Source of the DNA: Gammaproteobacteria bacterium
Lineage (GTDB): Bacteria; Pseudomonadota; Gammaproteobacteria; Arenicellales; JAANXG01
Assembly: GCA_018263405.1 (NCBI GenBank)
Contig: JAANXG010000117.1
Location: forward strand, 1-18,353
Length of the DNA stretch: 18,353 nt
Direction of reading: 5' to 3'
The translations under genes were made by a program, and so were the position numbers. The notes beneath the pieces were generated by a model, which had not been told where the DNA came from, made no database searches, and was given only the letters and a program-made list of their open reading frames with translations. Of this stretch, positions 15,451-18,353 are shown piece by piece. Position 1 is the stretch's first letter. Every line of letters begins with the position of its first letter.

Positions 15451-15479
15451 TTGAGAGTTACCTGACAGCGCGGTAAGAT
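15451..15479 (+). promoter_or_regulatory. Predicted sigma70 promoter for the pdxA-rsmA operon
   Basis: TTGAGA (15451-15456) and TAAGAT (15474-15479) are separated by exactly 17 bases, close to the sigma70 consensus. Transcription would begin near 15486, upstream of the CDGSH stub and pdxA. The stub's original promoter may now drive pdxA. Confidence 0.55.
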
Positions 15480-15511
15480 GTTGTCACGTTTACAGTGGAA
15501 CAAGCCTTGAC

Positions 15512-15622
15512 ATGAGTAAAACGGTCCTTGCACAAAAGGAACCTTTCGTACTGGAGTTGGAGCCGGGCGCGTATTTCTGTTGCCGGTGCGGGCGAGCACG
15601 TTCCCGCACGGCGCGTGCCTGA
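15512..15622 (+). pseudogene. Truncated CDGSH iron-sulfur protein stub
   Basis: A 36-codon frame from ATG 15512. Its residues 1-28 (MSKTVLAQKEPFVLELEPGA then YFCCRCGR) match the N-terminus of small CDGSH-type iron-sulfur proteins. The first two cluster ligands, the CxC at Cys24/Cys26, are present. The third Cys and the His of the CDGSH motif are absent, and the frame stops at 15622, eight bases into pdxA. It cannot bind a 2Fe-2S cluster as it stands. It could be a decayed gene, or now serve as a translated leader for pdxA. The match is short but follows the family pattern well. Confidence 0.6.
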
Positions 15623-16598
15623 TCCCCCGGCCATTGTCTTAACGCCCGGAGAGCCCGCGGGGATCGGACCGGACCTCGCGGTACTAATGCCGTGGGCAGA
15701 ACTGGATTGTCGAACGGTGGTGGCCGCCGACCCCGAACTCCTCGCCGCGCGGGCGGCACTCCGGGGGCGTACGTTGGACTGGCCGGTCTATGACCGGCGT
15801 GCCTCGCCGCCGGTTTCCGTACTGCCGGTGACGCTGAACGAGCCGGCGTCGCCCGGCGAACTGAACCCGCGCAACGCCTCGTACGTCCTCAACAGCCTCG
15901 AACGCGCCGTACAAGCCTGCGTGGAAGGCCAGTTCGATGCGCTGGTGACGGGTCCCGTCAACAAGGGCGTCATTAACGAGTCCGGCATTCGGTTTTCCGG
16001 ATACACCGAGTACCTCGCCGAGCTGACCGGCGCGCCAGCACCGGTCATGATGCTGGCGGCCGGAGCCCTGCGCGTCCCGCTGGTGACGACGCACCTGCCG
16101 CTGCGAGAAGTCGCCGATCGCATTACGGTGGAACGGGTGAAGTCGGTAATCGAAACAACCCACCGTGAACTCAAGGGTCGATTCAGCATCGACGATCCCC
16201 GCATCGCGGTCTGTGGCCTAAACCCGCACGCCGGCGAAAATGGCCACCTCGGAACCGAGGAAATCGAAATCCTGCGACCGGTCATACAACAATTGGCCGG
16301 CGAGGGCATGGCCCTGACCGGTCCGCTGTCGGCGGACACGGTGTTCACGGACTCCTACAACGCCGGCTTTGACGCGATTATTGCCATGTACCATGACCAG
16401 GGTCTGCCGGTCTTAAAGCGCGTCGGTTTCGGGCATGCGGTGAATATCACGCTGGGGTTGCCCATCATTCGCGTTTCGGTGGATCACGGCACGGCTTTGG
16501 ACAAGGCGGGGACTGAAAGCGTGGATACCGGCAGCCTGCGGGCCGCTTTTGAATGCGCGATTCGACTGGCCCGACAACCGGCACAATTGAAACAGTGA
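15615..16598 (+). CDS. pdxA: 4-hydroxythreonine-4-phosphate dehydrogenase PdxA
   Basis: PdxA oxidises 4-phosphohydroxy-L-threonine in the DXP-dependent pathway to pyridoxal phosphate. From GTG 15615 the protein has 327 residues, near the 329 of E. coli. TPGEPAGIGPD (10-20) is the N-terminal hallmark, and the metal ligands are His160, His205 and His260. A longer frame from TTG 15528 overlaps the CDGSH stub in another frame and adds non-homologous residues, so I prefer 15615, although no strong ribosome binding site precedes it. One oddity: the usual GHTE motif is GYTE (Tyr130), at the position of E. coli substrate-binding His136. The stop overlaps the rsmA start. The common partner gene surA is absent upstream. 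Confidence 0.92.
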   Translation: MPDPPAIVLTPGEPAGIGPDLAVLMPWAELDCRTVVAADPELLAARAALRGRTLDWPVYDRRASPPVSVLPVTLNEPASPGELNPRNASYVLNSLERAVQACVEGQFDALVTGPVNKGVINESGIRFSGYTEYLAELTGAPAPVMMLAAGALRVPLVTTHLPLREVADRITVERVKSVIETTHRELKGRFSIDDPRIAVCGLNPHAGENGHLGTEEIEILRPVIQQLAGEGMALTGPLSADTVFTDSYNAGFDAIIAMYHDQGLPVLKRVGFGHAVNITLGLPIIRVSVDHGTALDKAGTESVDTGSLRAAFECAIRLARQPAQLKQ

Positions 16599-17371
16599 CG
16601 CATCCGCCGGTGCGCAAGGCGCTGGGCCAGCACTTCCTCCATCGGCACAACGTGATCGATGCCATCATCCACCACTTCAACCCGCAGGACGATGACGTTG
16701 TAGTGGAAATCGGACCGGGCCGGGGCGCTTTGACCGAGTCGATCGCACCGAGGGTCGCCACGCTTCATGCGGTGGAATTCGACCGCCGGTTGGCCGAACG
16801 GCTGGCGGCCAGGGCCCGCGATCTACCGACGCTGGTAGTGCATCGAACGGATGCACTCTGTTTCGACTATTGCGCGGTCGGGGGTCACATCCGGGTGATC
16901 GGCAACCTGCCGTACAACATATCCACGCCGTTGCTGTTCCGTTTATTGGACCATTCCCAATGTATTCAGGACATGACCCTGATGCTCCAAAAAGAAGTCG
17001 CCGAGCGCGTGCTGGCGGAGCCCGGCAGCAAGGCATACGGCCGGCTGTCGGTAATGGTGCAGCAGCGCTGCCACGGCAATTTCGTGCTGCGGGTGGCACC
17101 CGACGCCTTTACGCCTCCGCCCAAGGTCGACTCGGCGGTCGTGAAGCTGGTACCGGACCCGGTACCTCGAATCCCAGTGAACGATCCGAAGCGGTTTTTC
17201 GAACTCGTAAAAAAAGCCTTCTCGCAAAGAAGAAAAACATTGCATAACGCTTTGAAAGGACTGGTCAGCGAAGAGGAACTGGAGCAATGCAGTATCGCGC
17301 CCAATGCACGCGCCGAGCAAATTTCCGTGGCGCGCTTCGCACAACTATCCAACCGAATGACTTCAAAATAA
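16595..17371 (+). CDS. rsmA: 16S rRNA dimethyladenosine transferase RsmA (KsgA)
   Basis: RsmA uses S-adenosylmethionine to dimethylate two adjacent adenosines near the 3' end of 16S rRNA, a late step of 30S assembly. The 258-residue chain has RKALGQHFL at the N-terminus, the SAM-binding motif EIGPGRGALT (38-47), acidic Glu61/Asp63 in VEFDRRL and the catalytic NLPYNIS (104-110). The C-terminal helical domain is complete (KKAFSQRRKTLHNALKG). I chose GTG 16595 because it overlaps the pdxA stop as GTGA; the open frame runs further upstream to 16553 but only inside pdxA. pdxA-rsmA is a common proteobacterial pair. The apaG and apaH genes that often follow are not here. Confidence 0.94.
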   Translation: MTHPPVRKALGQHFLHRHNVIDAIIHHFNPQDDDVVVEIGPGRGALTESIAPRVATLHAVEFDRRLAERLAARARDLPTLVVHRTDALCFDYCAVGGHIRVIGNLPYNISTPLLFRLLDHSQCIQDMTLMLQKEVAERVLAEPGSKAYGRLSVMVQQRCHGNFVLRVAPDAFTPPPKVDSAVVKLVPDPVPRIPVNDPKRFFELVKKAFSQRRKTLHNALKGLVSEEELEQCSIAPNARAEQISVARFAQLSNRMTSK

Positions 17372-17470
17372 AGGGACTACGTGTAAATGTGGGGCGGGGT
17401 TGCACGGACTTTTCGAGAAGTTGCACAGAGCCCTTCCATCCCCGTCTGTATCGCGTTTGTTGTAAATCGT

Positions 17471-17476
17471 TATAAT
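17471..17476 (+). promoter_or_regulatory. Consensus -10 box upstream of exported protein gene
   Basis: A perfect TATAAT lies 57 bases before the ATG at 17534, but no good -35 occurs 16-18 bases upstream, so the promoter may depend on an activator. It suggests transcription separate from rsmA. Confidence 0.45.
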
Positions 17477-17492
17477 CGCCCTCCAGGATTTT

Positions 17493-17507
17493 TCCGGCGG
17501 CGCCGGA
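17493..17507. promoter_or_regulatory. 15-base palindrome in the 5' leader
   Basis: TCCGGCG-G-CGCCGGA is perfectly symmetric around one base. It follows the TATAAT by 16 bases, so it lies in the early 5' untranslated region or at an operator position. No T-run follows directly, so it is a poor terminator for rsmA. Confidence 0.4.
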
Positions 17508-17533
17508 CCGGATCGCCTTTTAAGAATTCAATC

Positions 17534-18136
17534 ATGCGACTAACGAAATACCTCGCTCTCGTTGTTTGCGGGTTCGCATTACTGCCCGTGCCTGTCCCGG
17601 TATGGGGAGGGAACTTCGACTGCGCGGTGGTCTACGATGAATTCGAAAGCCTGATGAACAAACGCTTTCTCCGGGCGCCGGACCGGTTCGTGCGGACCCT
17701 GCCGGGGCGGATTTCAAAGCAACAGTTCGAAGGGGTGTCGAATGCAGACTTTCACCTGTACCCGCGCCGCGACGGGATGGGTATCGGTATCCTGACGACG
17801 AATCAGAATATTCACGCTAAATTTCTTTTCCACTGGAGCCGGCCCATGGCCGACGGCACGACTCATGTCATCATCGACGAAGCCGTGAAATACGGCCGCG
17901 TCGCCGACGGCTACGCCCCGAATCGCATCGGACCGTTCCGGCTGAAACCGGGAATGGCGATCGACATCGATAGCGGAAGCTACGAGCCCGTCCGCGTCAA
18001 CCTGCTCCAAAACGAGGCCACGGGAAACAAGGTCGAGACGGGTGATTTACAGTACCAGTTCGGCGCCGCCGGCCCGGTGCTCGAATCCGCAAACGATGCC
18101 CGGGTCCAGTTTCCACTGGAGACACTGTGCCGGTAA
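17534..18136 (+). CDS. Exported protein of unknown function
   Basis: A 200-residue protein starting at ATG 17534, with an N-terminal signal peptide (MRLTKYLALVVCGFALLPVP..., likely cut near residue 26, VWGG). The mature part has only two cysteines (in NFDCAVVYDE and the final LCR), which could form a disulfide bond in the periplasm. It looks beta-rich (FHLYPRRDGMGIGILTTNQN, HAKFLFHW, YEPVRVNLLQNE). There are no membrane helices after the signal. I do not recognise the family. A longer frame to 17387 lacks a plausible start and includes the promoter, so I reject it. It is followed after 19 bases by the second MITE-like element. Confidence 0.75.
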   Translation: MRLTKYLALVVCGFALLPVPVPVWGGNFDCAVVYDEFESLMNKRFLRAPDRFVRTLPGRISKQQFEGVSNADFHLYPRRDGMGIGILTTNQNIHAKFLFHWSRPMADGTTHVIIDEAVKYGRVADGYAPNRIGPFRLKPGMAIDIDSGSYEPVRVNLLQNEATGNKVETGDLQYQFGAAGPVLESANDARVQFPLETLCR

Positions 18137-18155
18137 GGTCGCCACCGATCCAGTA

Positions 18156-18353
18156 AGGGCTCGCGCAAAAATAACTTCACAGAATTCGCGCCCGAATTTG
18201 GGTTGGATTTGGACGATCCGATGGAGCAAAACCGCAGTACTAGGAGCCTGTCGGACTTAGGGGATCGTAGCGAGGTAGGTGGGAAATCGAGACCAATTTT
18301 TCGATTTATTGAGGCGAATAGCCAGCTATTTAACGAAATAAATCGGGAAAGTG
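18156..18353. mobile_element. MITE-like element, copy 2 (cut by window end)
   Basis: It begins with the same 22-bp terminal repeat as copy 1 (18156-18177). Bases 18156-18240 match the reverse complement of copy 1's right arm (10516-10600) with two differences in 85. From 18241 to the window end, 113 bases are identical to 10351-10463 in the same direction. So the inner unit keeps its orientation while the outer arm is the opposite one. No coding capacity is seen; the rest lies beyond the window. Confidence 0.85.

Noticed and set aside
15528..15614. N-terminal extension of PdxA from a TTG
   Set aside because: The added 29 residues do not resemble PdxA and the DNA is better explained as the CDGSH stub in another frame; GTG 15615 gives the usual length.
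10257..18353. Composite transposon bounded by the two MITE-like copies
   Set aside because: No transposase lies between the copies, and the interior includes core genes (pdxA, rsmA); independent insertions are simpler.
1..18353. CRISPR arrays, tRNA or rRNA genes
   Set aside because: No regularly spaced short repeats, and no tRNA or rRNA sequence recognised on either strand.

Overview
The window looks like a piece of a gammaproteobacterial chromosome. It is fairly GC-rich, has pdxA followed directly by rsmA (the pdxA-rsmA order of beta- and gammaproteobacteria), a BarA-type hybrid kinase, a LutABC-type lactate oxidation cluster and many GTG starts in 4-base stop/start overlaps. No species can be named from sequence alone.

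Region 1 (1-5014): an imperfect palindrome at the left edge, then five tightly packed forward genes: an unrecognised P-loop ATPase/kinase-like gene, a divergent MetA-family homoserine O-acyltransferase and lutA-lutB-lutC. The last four genes are linked by overlaps of 1 to 4 bases, so this is almost certainly one operon joining methionine-type acyl transfer with L-lactate oxidation.

Region 2 (5046-10256): a complete BMP-family (purine nucleoside type) ABC importer: double ATPase, two permeases and a periplasmic binding protein. On each side lies a short stub of a urate-degradation gene. Upstream is the first dozen or so codons of a 5-hydroxyisourate hydrolase, downstream the first 32 codons of a PuuD-type urate oxidase. 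I read this as a purine salvage/catabolism locus in which the importer survived and the enzymes were lost. Relics of small interspersed repeats mark the breakpoints.

Region 3 (10257-10600): a 344-bp MITE-like element with 22-bp terminal inverted repeats. It contains a second 167-bp element with its own perfect 22-bp inverted repeats. A second copy starts at 18156 and runs off the right edge. Its inner part is identical to copy 1 over 113 bases in the same direction, while its outer arm is the opposite arm of copy 1.

Region 4 (10599-15402): on the minus strand, a BarA-like hybrid histidine kinase (HisKA, HATPase, REC, HPt) followed, with a 29-base overlap, by a secreted hydrolase-like gene. 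That gene is split by an in-frame TGA and ends exactly at the element border. Divergent from the kinase is a REC-PAS-like-LuxR response regulator, its probable partner.

Region 5 (15403-18353): a good sigma70-type promoter, a 36-residue stub of a CDGSH iron-sulfur protein that overlaps the start of pdxA, then pdxA, rsmA (GTGA overlap) and an unrecognised exported 200-residue protein, followed by element copy 2. The repeated theme is gene erosion: at least three gene stubs, one nonsense-interrupted gene and several non-autonomous repeats sit among intact housekeeping genes.
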